Positions 1 through 8,636 of a stretch of DNA of 64,000 nucleotides are shown one piece after another; positions within the stretch are counted from its first letter, which is position 1; each line of letters begins with the position of its first letter. A model generated the notes under the pieces. The model did no database searches and had not been told where the DNA came from. It saw only the letters and a program-made list of their open reading frames with translations. The stretch lies in NCBI GenBank assembly GCA_964580575.1, contig CAZOLJ010000002.1, positions 1 through 64,000 of the forward strand, read 5' to 3'. The translations under genes were made by a program, and so were the position numbers. Origin of the DNA: CAVPDE01 sp964580575 (GTDB taxonomy: Bacteria > Desulfobacterota > DSM-4660 > Desulfatiglandales > HGW-15).

Positions 1-386
1 CACGGCTGGAAGGGGTGAACAAGCAGTTCGGGACCAAGGTGATTATCAGTGAAACGTCCTTCCATCATGCCGCGGACAGGATCGAGGCCCGCGAGCTGGA
101 CCTGATTGCCGTCAAAGGAAAGGAAAAACCCATCCGGATCTATGAGCTTCTTGGGGAGAAGGGGAGGTTGACGGGAGAGCAGAAGCAATGGAAACTCCTG
201 TACGAGGAGGCTCTCCGAAGCTACCGGGCAAAAGATTTTGCCCGAGCTCGGCGATTGTTCGCTCAAGTGCTCGAGACAAACCCCGGGGATCAGGCTGCGT
301 CTGTTCTCTTGAACAGATGCGAAGATCTGCAGAACAACGCGCCTGCTGCAGGCTGGGACGGGGTGTTTAGGCTCAAACAGAAGTGA
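1..386 (+). CDS. Class III adenylate/guanylate cyclase, C-terminal end (partial)
   Basis: Only the 3' end of the gene is in the window; the frame is open from base 3. It begins with RLEGVNKQFGTKVIISE, the end of the class III nucleotide cyclase catalytic domain, followed by the usual closing strand (VKGKEKPIRIYEL). After the cyclase fold comes a helical stretch of about 60 residues (YEEALRSYRAKDFARARRLF) that looks like one TPR repeat. Family knowledge: such proteins make cAMP or cGMP, often with N-terminal CHASE2 and membrane segments that would lie upstream of this window. The active-site residues are not visible, so activity and nucleotide preference cannot be judged. Confidence 0.8.
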   Translation, partial: RLEGVNKQFGTKVIISETSFHHAADRIEARELDLIAVKGKEKPIRIYELLGEKGRLTGEQKQWKLLYEEALRSYRAKDFARARRLFAQVLETNPGDQAASVLLNRCEDLQNNAPAAGWDGVFRLKQK

Positions 387-489
387 ATGTTCCTTCTGGA
401 TTGCAGGCTTTGATCCTGGTATAATGCTGCCGCTTCAGGGTAAGGAGGAATTTGGGATGGAGGGGCTTAACTTGTAAAGGGGGTGTCCT

Positions 490-966
490 ATGAAAAAAGC
501 CATGCTTCTCGTTTTGTTTCTGGTGCCGGCACTTTGTCTTGCAGGGGAGACGGTGAAGGTGAAGGTGCAGAAGACGAGCCTTTTTGAGCAGCCTAACTTC
601 CTCTCCAAAACCGTTGCCACGCTTCAGTTCGGGGACCAGCTGGAAATGGAGGAGGTTGTCAAAAACTGGGCCAAGGTCAAGTTTGGCCAGCAAAAAGGGT
701 ATGTCCATCAAAGCGCTTTGACCTCCACGAAGGTGGACCTGAAGACCCTGTTGTTCAGCAGCCCTTCCTCTTCCGGGACAAGCCAGGACGAGGTGGCTCT
801 GGCAGGCAAGGGGTTCACGCCAGAGGTGGAAAAGAACTACGGGAAAGCCCATCCGGAGATGAACTATGCCGTGGTCGATGAAATCGAACGCTACAGTGTG
901 GATCCTAATTCGCTGCTCACCTTTATCCAGCGAGGTGGGCTGAAGGTGTCGGAGGGCCAGAGATGA
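490..966 (+). CDS. Secreted SH3-domain protein
   Basis: 158 residues with an N-terminal signal peptide (MKKAMLLVLFLVPALCLAG) and then a bacterial SH3 (SH3b) fold at about residues 22-75 (VKVQKTSLFEQPNFLSKTVATL ... GYVHQSAL region). The remainder is a charged tail with no motif I recognise. An AAGGGGG-like ribosome site precedes the ATG. It overlaps the following M48 protease gene by 4 bp (ATGA), so the two are translationally coupled and probably work together in the periplasm. Family knowledge: SH3b domains bind peptidoglycan or protein ligands. The partner role for the protease is inference. Confidence 0.75.
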   Translation: MKKAMLLVLFLVPALCLAGETVKVKVQKTSLFEQPNFLSKTVATLQFGDQLEMEEVVKNWAKVKFGQQKGYVHQSALTSTKVDLKTLLFSSPSSSGTSQDEVALAGKGFTPEVEKNYGKAHPEMNYAVVDEIERYSVDPNSLLTFIQRGGLKVSEGQR

Positions 967-1853
967 AAACAATACTCCTACTGCTCTTGGTGCCGATGTT
1001 CGTGGGGTGTGCGACGGCTACTCAAGTCGCGACGAGCGTGGCGGTCTCGGCAGGTTACATCACTGAAGGGCAGAAGCAAGCCCTGGACAAGACCGCGGTC
1101 AAAGTTGAGAAGGCCGCTCGGCCAGTGTCTGAGACGGAAGAGTACTACATTGGCAGAGGCGTGGCTGCGACGATTCTCACCAGGTACAGCCTCTATCGCA
1201 ATTCGACCGTGACGGCCTACGTGAATTACGTGGGCAGCACGGTGGTCATGGGTTCCCCAAGGCCTTATACCTATGGTGGTTACCGTTTTGCTGTGCTCGA
1301 TACTGATGAAATCAACGCCTTTGCTTGCCCGGGAGGGACCATTTTCGTCACCAAAGGGATGCTCAAGATGGTGAGTAACGAAGACCAGCTGGCAGCGGTT
1401 CTTTCTCACGAGGTAGGACACGTGGCCGAGAAGCACGGTCTTCAGGCCATCAGCAGCGCCAGGTGGACGGAGGTTGTCACCACCCTCGCCCTGGAGACGG
1501 CAAAGGCCTATACGGCTGCTGAAATGGCGAGTTTGGTGGACCTGTTCCAGGGTACGGTGGACGATGTATTTAAGACCCTTGTGGTGAATGGATACGGCAG
1601 GGAGCAGGAGTTGCAAGCGGATATGCTCGCCATCGGGTGCATGAAGGCATGCGGGTATGACGGCCGCCAGTTCATCAGCCTGCTGGACCGTCTTGAGCAA
1701 ACCAGCAAGCAAACATCGGAAGGGATTTTTTCCACCCACCCGGGTATTGCGGAGCGCATTCAGGCCGCGAAAGGTCCTGGGGCCGCGGCAGCTCAGCCCC
1801 TGGCTCCCGAAGAGAGAACCCTCCGTTTCAAGAAAGCGGCTGTTTCCTGGTAG
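963..1853 (+). CDS. M48-family metalloprotease lipoprotein
   Basis: 296 residues. The N-terminus is a lipoprotein signal with lipobox VGC at residues 14-16. The zinc site HEVGH lies at about residues 149-153 and a third ligand Glu at about residue 216 in ELQAD, the normal arrangement of M48 proteases (HtpX/BepA/LoiP superfamily). No C-terminal TPRs are present, so it resembles the short LoiP-type envelope proteases more than BepA. Its start overlaps the SH3 gene. Likely role: quality control of outer-membrane proteins from the periplasmic face of a membrane. Substrate unknown. Confidence 0.85.
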   Translation: MKTILLLLLVPMFVGCATATQVATSVAVSAGYITEGQKQALDKTAVKVEKAARPVSETEEYYIGRGVAATILTRYSLYRNSTVTAYVNYVGSTVVMGSPRPYTYGGYRFAVLDTDEINAFACPGGTIFVTKGMLKMVSNEDQLAAVLSHEVGHVAEKHGLQAISSARWTEVVTTLALETAKAYTAAEMASLVDLFQGTVDDVFKTLVVNGYGREQELQADMLAIGCMKACGYDGRQFISLLDRLEQTSKQTSEGIFSTHPGIAERIQAAKGPGAAAAQPLAPEERTLRFKKAAVSW

Positions 1854-1862
1854 GTCAAAAGC

Positions 1863-2310
1863 ATGACGGAAGAGGCAGGCACCCGGATCATTACCTGTTC
1901 GCAATGCGGGGTGAAGAATCGTGTTCCCTTGGAGAAACTGGGAGCCAGGGCGAAGTGCGGGAAATGCGGGGCTCCTTTTTCTGTTGAAGAAAAGCCCCCA
2001 CAGAATGCATACAAGTTCCGCTGCATGGAGTGCGGCGCGCGGAACAGGATTCCCGGCGATCGGGTTGAGTCGCACCCTGTTTGCGGGAAATGCAAAAAAC
2101 CGTTGGCAACGGAGGAGCTTTTTTTCCCTCAACCCCTCATCATCACGGACGGGGATTTTGAGACCAAGGTCTTAAAGTCTCCGCTGCCGGCTCTGGTTTT
2201 TGCCTGGGCGCCCTGGTGCCCCACGTGCAAGAAGTTCATCGCTGTAATCGATGACTTTGCCAGAGACTCGTTGGGGAAAGTTCGGGTGGGCAAAGTGAAC
2301 GTGGATCAGA
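1863..2310 (+). pseudogene. Zinc-ribbon thioredoxin, 3' truncated
   Basis: The first ~148 codons encode two zinc ribbons in tandem (CSQCG...CGKCG and CMECG...CGKCK) followed by the first half of a thioredoxin fold with active site WAPWCPTCK. The reading frame then runs, without a stop, into DNA that is the antisense of a beta-helix gene, so the second half of the thioredoxin fold (cis-Pro loop and last strands) is missing. The homology break is at about base 2307. Trx2-type proteins normally carry one zinc ribbon; two in tandem is unusual. The truncated product would not fold as a normal thioredoxin. It starts 10 bp after the protease gene, so it was once part of that operon. Confidence 0.7.
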
Positions 2311-2800
2311 TCTCTATCGCTATCGGGTCCTGGGCAACGGACAGAAGCGTGTTATCTCGGATGACATTGCCTGTGTTGATGGCATCGAGTGTCGCAGACT
2401 CTATCACAATCCCGAGATCAGCACCATTTATGGCATTGCGCTCAACGATGTTGTGGTCCGACCCTCCATCAGGGTCCCTCCATGAGATGGCGTTGACTCC
2501 TAAGCATGTCGCATGGAGGTAGATGGAGTTGTCCTCAAAGTTGTTGTGGGTTCCTTCGAATCTGATGCCCGAGGCGCAGTCTGCCCCGTATGCTATTTCG
2601 AAACCCTGAACGGTCACGTGATCAGCATCGACTTGAAAGCCTGCCGTATCAGGGGGCACTACGACCACACCTTTCCCCTGCGCGATGATCTGCAGATTAT
2701 TCTTGGTGATGGACACCGATTCGGTGTAAGTGCTAGGATACACAAGGATCCTGCCGCCTTGCGTTGCAGCGTCGACGGCATCCCTAAGAAAGACCTGAGA
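2306..2800 (-). pseudogene. Parallel beta-helix (NosD-like) protein fragment
   Basis: On the minus strand, about 165 codons read as a right-handed beta-helix repeat protein: an opening DAVDAATQGGRILVYPSTY followed by short N/G/I-rich coils such as NTGNVIRDNTLL. This opening is typical of secreted NosD/pectate-lyase-like proteins. Neither end is natural: the upstream side runs into a relE gene fragment and the downstream stop is formed at the junction with the thioredoxin gene near 2307. It has no signal peptide and no start of its own, so it is an inserted, inverted internal fragment, not a functional gene. Confidence 0.7.
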
Positions 2801-2977
2801 AAGATCCTCCGTCGTATCAAGTCGCTCGCAGGGGATCCACGCCCTCCAGGGGGCGAAAAACTTACTGGCCAGAATCGTTACCGAGTGAGGCAAGGGCGGT
2901 ATCGCATCGTCTACGCGGTCCAAGAGGAAGAACACACAGCGATCGTGATGAAAGTTGGACGCAGAAAGGACGTCTAA
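2780..2977 (+). pseudogene. RelE/ParE-family toxin, 5' truncated
   Basis: The last ~66 codons before the stop at 2977 match the RelE/ParE toxin core: IPKKDLRKILRRIKSLAGDP, then RPPGGEKL, RYRVRQGRYRIVY and a closing VKVGRRKDV. The first ~17 residues of the toxin, including its first strand, are replaced by antisense sequence of the inserted beta-helix fragment. No intact antitoxin gene is adjacent. Family knowledge: RelE toxins cleave mRNA on the ribosome. This copy is probably inactive, although the open frame could still express a fusion starting at 2513. Confidence 0.65.
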
Positions 2978-2983
2978 GGGGAC

Positions 2984-3056
2984 AAGACATGGGTGAGCGG
3001 CCTGTATACGAGATTATCGGCGGAGAAGAGGACGTGAGAGACATCGCGAAACGGTT
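2984..3056 (+). repeat. Duplicated 5' end of the aminotransferase gene
   Basis: About 72 bp here match 5417-5488 at roughly 86% by eye, including a GGAGAAGAGGAC ribosome-site region and the codons for IAKR. At 5.4 kb this block contains the start of a class I/II aminotransferase. Here the frame departs immediately after IAKR into unrelated sequence and stops at 3180. It is therefore a second, truncated copy of an aminotransferase start, left in the rearranged zone. Confidence 0.6.
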
Positions 3057-3115
3057 CTTGATGCTCTGCATGCTGCAGGAATTTGGGGATCCGTCCCTCG
3101 GCGGGCCGAAAGTCT

Positions 3116-3137
3116 ATATTGGACCAAAGTCCAATAT
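3116..3137. promoter_or_regulatory. 22-bp palindrome with core TATTGGACCAAAGTCCAATA
   Basis: Perfect 9-bp arms (ATATTGGAC and its complement) around CAAA. The inner 20 bp recur unchanged at 39576-39595. This copy ends about 50 bp before the GTG start of the LpxL-like acyltransferase gene. Size and symmetry suit a dimeric transcription factor. The regulator is unknown. Confidence 0.55.
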
Positions 3138-3188
3138 CTTTTCCCTTTTGGATGAAGGCATATTTATCGGGGAGGGATAAAGGAATCG

Positions 3189-4172
3189 GTGAAGAAAGTG
3201 TCGCAGGGAACCCTTGTCAGGAAAGCGAAGCAACGGGTGATTTATTCTTGTGTGCTAGCCCTTGCCTCGTTTTTGCGTCTTTTGCCGAGGGGCGCTGCTC
3301 TTTCGATGATGAGAGGCGCGGGATGGGCTGCGTTTTATCTTCTGAAATCGAAACGGCTGCGGGCGTTAAGGCACCTGACCGCGGCTTTCGGCCATGAAAA
3401 GTCGGCATCCGACATCCATCGGATAGCCAGACAGGCCTTCTCGAATTTTGGTGCCTTTTCTGCTGATGCGATTCTCATTCCGCGCCTTATGGAGAACGGA
3501 ATCGAGGAATTGATTACGGCGGAAGGCCTCGAACACCTGGACAGCTTGTCAAGAAACAACGAAGGCGCCATCTTGCTGACCGCCCACTTCGGCAACTGGG
3601 AACTCCTCGCAGCATGGGTTGCCAAATGCGGATATAAATTAAAGGTTATTGCATCGCCCCATAATAATCCATGGGTCAACCGGATGATTGCTGATGCGCG
3701 CAACGGTGCGAGGTATCAAAGTATCGAGCGCGGCAACCAGACGCGGGAAATCTTGAGGGCCCTTGCCGACGGGTATTCCATCGGCGTGCTGATCGATGAG
3801 GACACTAAAGTAGATAGTGTGTTCGTGAGGTTTTTCAACCAATGGGCCCACACTCCAGTGGGTCCGGTTCGACTGGCTTTGAAGTACGGTTTGAAGATTA
3901 TCCCCGTTTTCATCCACCTCAGGAGGGATGATACCTATCACGTTGAAGTGAAGGAGCCACTGCCACTCGTCATTACGGGGGACAAGAGGCGCGATCTGAT
4001 CGTGAACACTCAGACGTGCTCTGACGCATGCGAAGCGATCATTCGCGAGCATCCGGAACAGTGGCTCTGGATGATGAGGCGCTGGAATAGACAGCCTAAA
4101 AGGGAGTCCCTGCAGGTCGGTGACGGAATTTCGAAGGCTGCCGGGGCCGGTCGCTCCATCAACCGAAGGTGA
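3189..4172 (+). CDS. LpxL/HtrB-family lipid A acyltransferase
   Basis: 327 residues. An N-terminal hydrophobic anchor (about residues 18-45) precedes the acyltransferase motif HFGNWE (H133-E138), the catalytic HX4D/E box of the LpxL/LpxM/HtrB family. The later blocks VLIDED and VRFFNQWAHTPVGP also fit that family. The start is GTG with AAGGA just upstream. Role by family: transfer of a secondary acyl chain to lipid A on the inner face of the cytoplasmic membrane. It is preceded by a palindrome shared with the Mla operon at 39.6 kb. The exact acyl chain and acceptor cannot be told from sequence. Confidence 0.85.
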   Translation: MKKVSQGTLVRKAKQRVIYSCVLALASFLRLLPRGAALSMMRGAGWAAFYLLKSKRLRALRHLTAAFGHEKSASDIHRIARQAFSNFGAFSADAILIPRLMENGIEELITAEGLEHLDSLSRNNEGAILLTAHFGNWELLAAWVAKCGYKLKVIASPHNNPWVNRMIADARNGARYQSIERGNQTREILRALADGYSIGVLIDEDTKVDSVFVRFFNQWAHTPVGPVRLALKYGLKIIPVFIHLRRDDTYHVEVKEPLPLVITGDKRRDLIVNTQTCSDACEAIIREHPEQWLWMMRRWNRQPKRESLQVGDGISKAAGAGRSINRR

Positions 4173-4247
4173 AGCGAGTTGATATAGACTTAATACCGCT
4201 GACGATTAGCTGTTATTAAGAAAAAGCTCGTGAGAGGCACTTCCCCA

Positions 4248-5162
4248 ATGACAGAGACACCCCTTAACATAGCCTATGTTCCGGGGCCAGTTGAGCGCTT
4301 TGGAAGAAAGCTCAAAGTCGAGTACCTCGGAATGGCGTCTGTTTATTCGATCATTGCGCTTTTGTATTTTGGTGATTTTGTTTTTTGGTATGAAACCATT
4401 CTGACTACTTTAGGGGCCTTCTTCTTGTTTCTAGGGCTTAAGAAGAAAACAGAAGATCATCTTGTGGGTTCCCTTGTTCTCTTTGCAGCGGTGAGCGTTG
4501 CACAAGTTCCGGTTGTTGTTTCCAAATGGGTTGTCCCTTACCTGCTTTTCGGATTGACGGTGTTCGTCATGGAAGGGTATCGCGAGAGGCGGCCGACGCG
4601 AATCTATGCTCTGCCGGCGGTGTTCTTGGGTTGGTCCCTGGCGGATTCCTCCTGGTGGTTAGGCGTGGTATTCTCCGCCATGTATCTTGCCTTTCCCCGA
4701 GCTGAAAAACCGCAGCTACGGCGGCATCTTTCTTATATGCTCATTGCAGGATTCCTGCTGGGCTTTTCTGGCCATGCCTTGGTCGATCGGTCGATCCTCT
4801 CCGCCTTACAGTTTTACCCAGACGGGCACGTCTCTCTCGAGCGCACCGAACGGGAGATCCTGGCGGCCATCGGGATTCCGACCCTTTTGTGTCTTGCCCT
4901 GTACTGGAAGAAGCTCATAGCGCCTCACCGTTGGAACACACTGATTTTTGCCTTGCTGGCCCTACGGGATGGCCGGTTCGCTGCTCTCTTTGCTATGGTG
5001 GCGGCAGTCCTTCTCTGTGCGACTGTGTTCAGGGACAGTGTGGATTCTCCTGCCATGAGGCCCTTTTTCAAGCATCTTGAGTGGCACTATTTCTGGTGCG
5101 TCTTCGCCATTGCCGTTTGGGCGCATCTGAGCCGCTGGGGGATCGAAGTTTTGTCGATGTGA
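4248..5162 (+). CDS. Polytopic membrane protein, unknown function
   Basis: About 304 residues from an ATG with GAGAGG 10 bp upstream (a GTG at 4230 is possible but lacks a ribosome site). I see some nine to ten hydrophobic segments, with charged loops such as YRERRPTR and LERTERE between them. No family motif is recognised. It sits between the lipid A acyltransferase and the aminotransferase on the same strand, about 75 bp after the former, so an envelope role is possible but unproven. Confidence 0.6.
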   Translation: MTETPLNIAYVPGPVERFGRKLKVEYLGMASVYSIIALLYFGDFVFWYETILTTLGAFFLFLGLKKKTEDHLVGSLVLFAAVSVAQVPVVVSKWVVPYLLFGLTVFVMEGYRERRPTRIYALPAVFLGWSLADSSWWLGVVFSAMYLAFPRAEKPQLRRHLSYMLIAGFLLGFSGHALVDRSILSALQFYPDGHVSLERTEREILAAIGIPTLLCLALYWKKLIAPHRWNTLIFALLALRDGRFAALFAMVAAVLLCATVFRDSVDSPAMRPFFKHLEWHYFWCVFAIAVWAHLSRWGIEVLSM

Positions 5163-5467
5163 AGATATCCAGGACGCCTCCCAACCCCCATCTCGCGTTG
5201 ATGAGCTCCATACGCTATACGCTTGTCAGGAATGCTGCCAACCTGCTGCGGTGATAAAGTTGCCGTCTTTCGGTTTGTCAGAACCCCTATGTGGTTTCCT
5301 CCAGAAGTGTCTCGATCTCCTCAACAACGCAAGTAGCCGAGCGCACTTACGGGACTGAAGCATTTTGAATTTGATAAATCGCCCGTTTAATGGCTAAATA
5401 TCGGCCCATGAGGAGCCAAGACATGGGTGAGCGGTCCGTATACAAGATCGTCGGGGGAGAAGAGGAC
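5163..5467. other. Intergenic region, nothing recognised
   Basis: About 300 bp between the membrane protein and the aminotransferase. No repeat, RNA gene or convincing terminator was seen. The last ~50 bp are the block that is duplicated at 2984-3056. Confidence 0.4.
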
Positions 5468-6661
5468 GTGAGGGGCATCGCGAAGCGCGTGGCGCAAATC
5501 ACGGTGTCCGCCATCAAGCAGATGCCTGTTCTGGCAAGCAAGGTGGAAGGCTGCATCTCGCTGGGTCAAGGCATCCCTTCCTTTGCGACACCCCTCTTCA
5601 TTCGTGAAGCGGTGATCGAGGCGCTGCGTCAGAATGACGCCATCGGGAAATACTCTCTTCAGCCGGGACTGCCTGCACTCAAGGAGGCCATTGCCCGGCG
5701 TTTCCTACAGACCAAAGGAATTGCGGTCAACCCCGAAAAGGAGCTTTTCATCAGCTGCGGGGCCATGGAAGCCATAGCGGGTGGGATTGCAACCCTCATC
5801 GAGCGCGGAGATGAGGTGCTCATCCCTTCTCCCAACTATTCTTCCCACATCGAGCAAGTTCTCTTTGCAGAAGGCATTCCTGTTTTTGTGCCCCTCATGG
5901 AAGAGGAAGGCTGGAAGCTGGATATCGAAGGGTTCAGAAAGGCGGTCACAAAAAAGACAAAGGCCATCGTGGTGTGCCATCCCATGAATCCTACGGGTGC
6001 CGTTTTTTCCGAGAAAGAGTTGAGGGCCCTGGCGGAGATCGCCCTGGAAAAGGACCTTTTTGTGGTGACGGATGAGGCTTACGATTTCTTGGTGTACGAC
6101 GATACCCCACACTTCAGCCTGGCATCCATTCCAGAGCTGAAGAAAAACCTCGTGGCCTGCTACAGTTTTTCCAAGATGTACTGCATGACCGGATGGAGAG
6201 TAGGGTACATGGTCGCGAGCGACCGCATTGTGAACCAGGTCCTCAAAGTCCACGATGCTTTTGCCATCTGCGCGCCGACCATCTCCCAGTATGCAGCGCT
6301 GGCGGCCCTCCGGGCAACAAACGGCAAGGACGGCGAGGGGGACAAGTTCATCCGTGAAGTCGTCTCAGCGCTTGCTTCAAGAAGAGAGATCACCTGTTCG
6401 CGCCTCGACAGGCTTTCTCACCTCTTCACCTATGAAAAACCAAGAGGCGCTTACTACGTGTTCCCGAGAATAGGGCTGCCCGGGTTGAGTTCTGTGGACC
6501 TCAGCCTCAAGCTCCTTTACGAAGCAAAGGTGATCACTGTGCCGGGAAGCGGTTTCGGCCCCACCGGGGAAGGCCACATCCGGCTTTCTTTTGGTGCGAC
6601 CGAAAAAGAACTTGAGAAAGCATTTGATCGAATCGAGGAATGGGGGATACAATATAGATAG
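5468..6661 (+). CDS. PLP-dependent class I/II aminotransferase
   Basis: About 397 residues from the preferred GTG start at 5468, which has GGGGGAGAAGAGG just upstream; an in-frame ATG at 5423 or 5390 would add a leader not usual in the family. Fold-type I hallmarks: MNPTGAVFS, the DEAYDFLVYD aspartate block, and SFSKMYCMTGWRVGY, where the Lys (codon 6173-6175) binds PLP. Family members transfer amino groups from aspartate, aromatic or branched amino acids; the substrate is not predictable here. The start region is duplicated 2.4 kb upstream. Confidence 0.85.
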   Translation: MRGIAKRVAQITVSAIKQMPVLASKVEGCISLGQGIPSFATPLFIREAVIEALRQNDAIGKYSLQPGLPALKEAIARRFLQTKGIAVNPEKELFISCGAMEAIAGGIATLIERGDEVLIPSPNYSSHIEQVLFAEGIPVFVPLMEEEGWKLDIEGFRKAVTKKTKAIVVCHPMNPTGAVFSEKELRALAEIALEKDLFVVTDEAYDFLVYDDTPHFSLASIPELKKNLVACYSFSKMYCMTGWRVGYMVASDRIVNQVLKVHDAFAICAPTISQYAALAALRATNGKDGEGDKFIREVVSALASRREITCSRLDRLSHLFTYEKPRGAYYVFPRIGLPGLSSVDLSLKLLYEAKVITVPGSGFGPTGEGHIRLSFGATEKELEKAFDRIEEWGIQYR

Positions 6662-6725
6662 TATCCATCCAGAAATCGTGGAGTTCTGGACGGAGCGACC
6701 GTTAAAGAGACCAAAGGAGAGTTCT

Positions 6726-7226
6726 ATGGGCAAGAAGACAATCGTGATGCTTGCAACGGCAATCGCCGTAGTCTTCCTCTACGTCATCCCCTTTGCATTT
6801 GCAGAGGACAAAGAAATCACCCGCCAGACCCTGCGAGGCATCAAGGAAGTCAATGTGGTTATCGAGTCCATTGAGCCCGAAATACAGAGTTTGGGTCTCA
6901 CTCAGGCTCAAGTCAAGGCGGATGTGCAAGAGAAACTTCGCGAAGCGAACATCGCCATTGCCCCGGATATTGAACGCGGCCGTCCCGCAGTATATCTCTA
7001 TGTCCAGGTGATGAGGCCTGAAAAAATCAACCGGCTGTTTTACAGCATCTCCCTGTCGCTGCTTCAGAACGTGGTCCTGGAAAGAGATCACGAGGTGAAG
7101 ACCAACACAGATACCTGGGTGGCTCGGATACTCGGTATGAGTTCCGGCACTGAGGCGATCCGTTCCGATATCCGGTCCCTTCTGGACCAGTTTATCGATG
7201 ACTACCACCAAGCGAATCAAAAGTAG
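6726..7226 (+). CDS. Small secreted protein, unknown function
   Basis: 166 residues starting at an ATG with AAAGGAG 6-7 bp upstream. The signal peptide (KKTIVMLATAIAVVFLYV) ends near AFAE. The mature part alternates charged helices and a segment RPAVYLYVQVMRPEKINRLF with a beta character, but I do not recognise a domain. It lies about 65 bp after the aminotransferase on the same strand. Probably periplasmic. Confidence 0.65.
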   Translation: MGKKTIVMLATAIAVVFLYVIPFAFAEDKEITRQTLRGIKEVNVVIESIEPEIQSLGLTQAQVKADVQEKLREANIAIAPDIERGRPAVYLYVQVMRPEKINRLFYSISLSLLQNVVLERDHEVKTNTDTWVARILGMSSGTEAIRSDIRSLLDQFIDDYHQANQK

Positions 7227-7242
7227 CGCCCCAATCCTCAGG

Positions 7243-7540
7243 TTCACCACAGAGGCAGAGAGGGCGCAGAGGGGTATTGTTATTTTTCGTCTGTCGGGAG
7301 ATACCGATGGACGAAAATAGCCCTGGCCGCCTCTGGCGGCGCCGAAGGCGGGTAAACCTCCCAATGGCGGACTTTGGCAGAATTATTATTCACAAATGCC
7401 TTCGAAAGGGCTTGGAGAGTTAAGGGTATTTTCCGGAGACATCCAACGTGCAGTAGTAAAAGGAGAGGATCTTTCTGTTTGTCGGTACCTCCCGACAAAC
7501 AGAAAAATTCCTCTGTGCCCTCTACAGACTCTGTGGTGAA
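7243..7540. repeat. Foldback element, CACCACAGAGGC family (copy 1)
   Basis: Fills the gap between the secreted protein and the DUF362 gene. It opens with TTCACCACAGAGGC and closes with CTGTGGTGAA in inverse orientation. Inside are two strong hairpins (near 7281-7318 and 7470-7505) whose loops are complementary to each other. A related element of the same layout occurs at 17201-17403. Confidence 0.6.
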
Positions 7541-7575
7541 ATCCGGTTTTGGAAGGGCACAGCCGCGTATCCGCG

Positions 7576-8601
7576 CTATCCTTGATTCAGGACGGCGGCA
7601 ATGCGGTCACGCATTTCCCGGCTCTGATCATCGGCTGCGAACAAATCAATCTCCGCCGGCGACGAGGCGCCCAGACCGATCTGAGCGGCTCTGGCAATCT
7701 GCTCCTGCTCGAAGATCTTCGGTTTCATGATTTGATCGTTGCTCCCCAAGACCTTCAGGATCGCCACTCCGACCGCATCTACGGCTACCCGATCCGTGGA
7801 CGCAAGAAAGACGTTCGCTTTGGCCCGTTTGCCGGTCATGGGGCCTCCATCCACAAAGGAATCGATTCCATCCAGAACGACTAACGCAGGCTTGAAGGGA
7901 TCGTTGATCTCAGCGATGAGTTTCCGCTGGTGGGGCGAGCCGTGGAGTTCTCTCATGTATCCGAACCCGTTCCTGGTCGTTGGAACCACCCCGACGTGAA
8001 GCTTCAAGGACATGGTGAAGACTCCGCCGTACTGATGAGTCTTCAGACAGCAGGTGGAAAGGAGACACTCGCTTTCCAGAATGGGCCTCGCCACGCGGAA
8101 ACCGTCCTGCCAGTGGCTGTCTTTGGGTTTCACGTGAACCCAATCCTTTTCGCTGAGATCATCGAAATCGATGATTCGGACGTTCAGTTTTTCCATAAGC
8201 GGGATGATCCCCTTTTGGTCCATCACCTCTTTTGTGAGCGGGTAGCTCCTTTCACCGAGGCTCACGGACTTGGCGCCCATGCTCCACACCTCTTCTACAA
8301 CGCTGACGAGGGTGTCGTTGTGAGTCGAACCCGGAACAAGGTCCGCGGTGTTGAAATTGGGCTTGATCAGCACGTCCTTGTTCTTCACGGGATTGATGTT
8401 GAGCGCTTTGATGGACGCTGACACGCCGGTTTTCCGGTTTTCCGTTCTCACAAGGGACACACGACTCTTTTGCATTGCCATGGACACCCCTCCTAGACCC
8501 AAATAAAGGGAGCCGCTCGCCAAAGCGGCATATTTCAAGAAGTCTCTCCTGTTGACCCCCTGAGGCGAGTCAACCCTTCCAATATTCAGTTTCGTCTTCA
8601 T
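7576..8601 (-). CDS. DUF362 domain protein with Tat signal
   Basis: About 341 residues from the ATG at 8601 (MKTKLNIG); a longer frame upstream comes from repeat DNA. A twin-arginine motif NRRDFLKYAALASGSLYLG marks export by Tat in folded form. The body has the DUF362 pattern (VLIKPNFNTADLVPG, SLGERSY, CLKTHQYGG, VVLDGIDSFVDGG, VAVDAVGVAILK). Family function is poorly defined; some members are fused to ferredoxin domains, which this one lacks. It is transcribed alone, divergently from the adenosine-specific kinase gene. Confidence 0.8.
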   Translation of the reverse strand: MKTKLNIGRVDSPQGVNRRDFLKYAALASGSLYLGLGGVSMAMQKSRVSLVRTENRKTGVSASIKALNINPVKNKDVLIKPNFNTADLVPGSTHNDTLVSVVEEVWSMGAKSVSLGERSYPLTKEVMDQKGIIPLMEKLNVRIIDFDDLSEKDWVHVKPKDSHWQDGFRVARPILESECLLSTCCLKTHQYGGVFTMSLKLHVGVVPTTRNGFGYMRELHGSPHQRKLIAEINDPFKPALVVLDGIDSFVDGGPMTGKRAKANVFLASTDRVAVDAVGVAILKVLGSNDQIMKPKIFEQEQIARAAQIGLGASSPAEIDLFAADDQSREMRDRIAAVLNQG

Positions 8602-8636
8602 GAATGAATGATAGCCACTCTCTTTTGTATGTCCAG

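Noticed and set aside
3116..3137. The TATTGGAC palindrome as a rho-independent terminator
   Set aside because: The stem is short, AT-ended and followed by no clear T-run long enough; the exact recurrence before another operon favours an operator.
2989..3180. Real 63-residue gene
   Set aside because: Its first third is the duplicated aminotransferase start and the rest contains the palindrome; no family match or conserved end.
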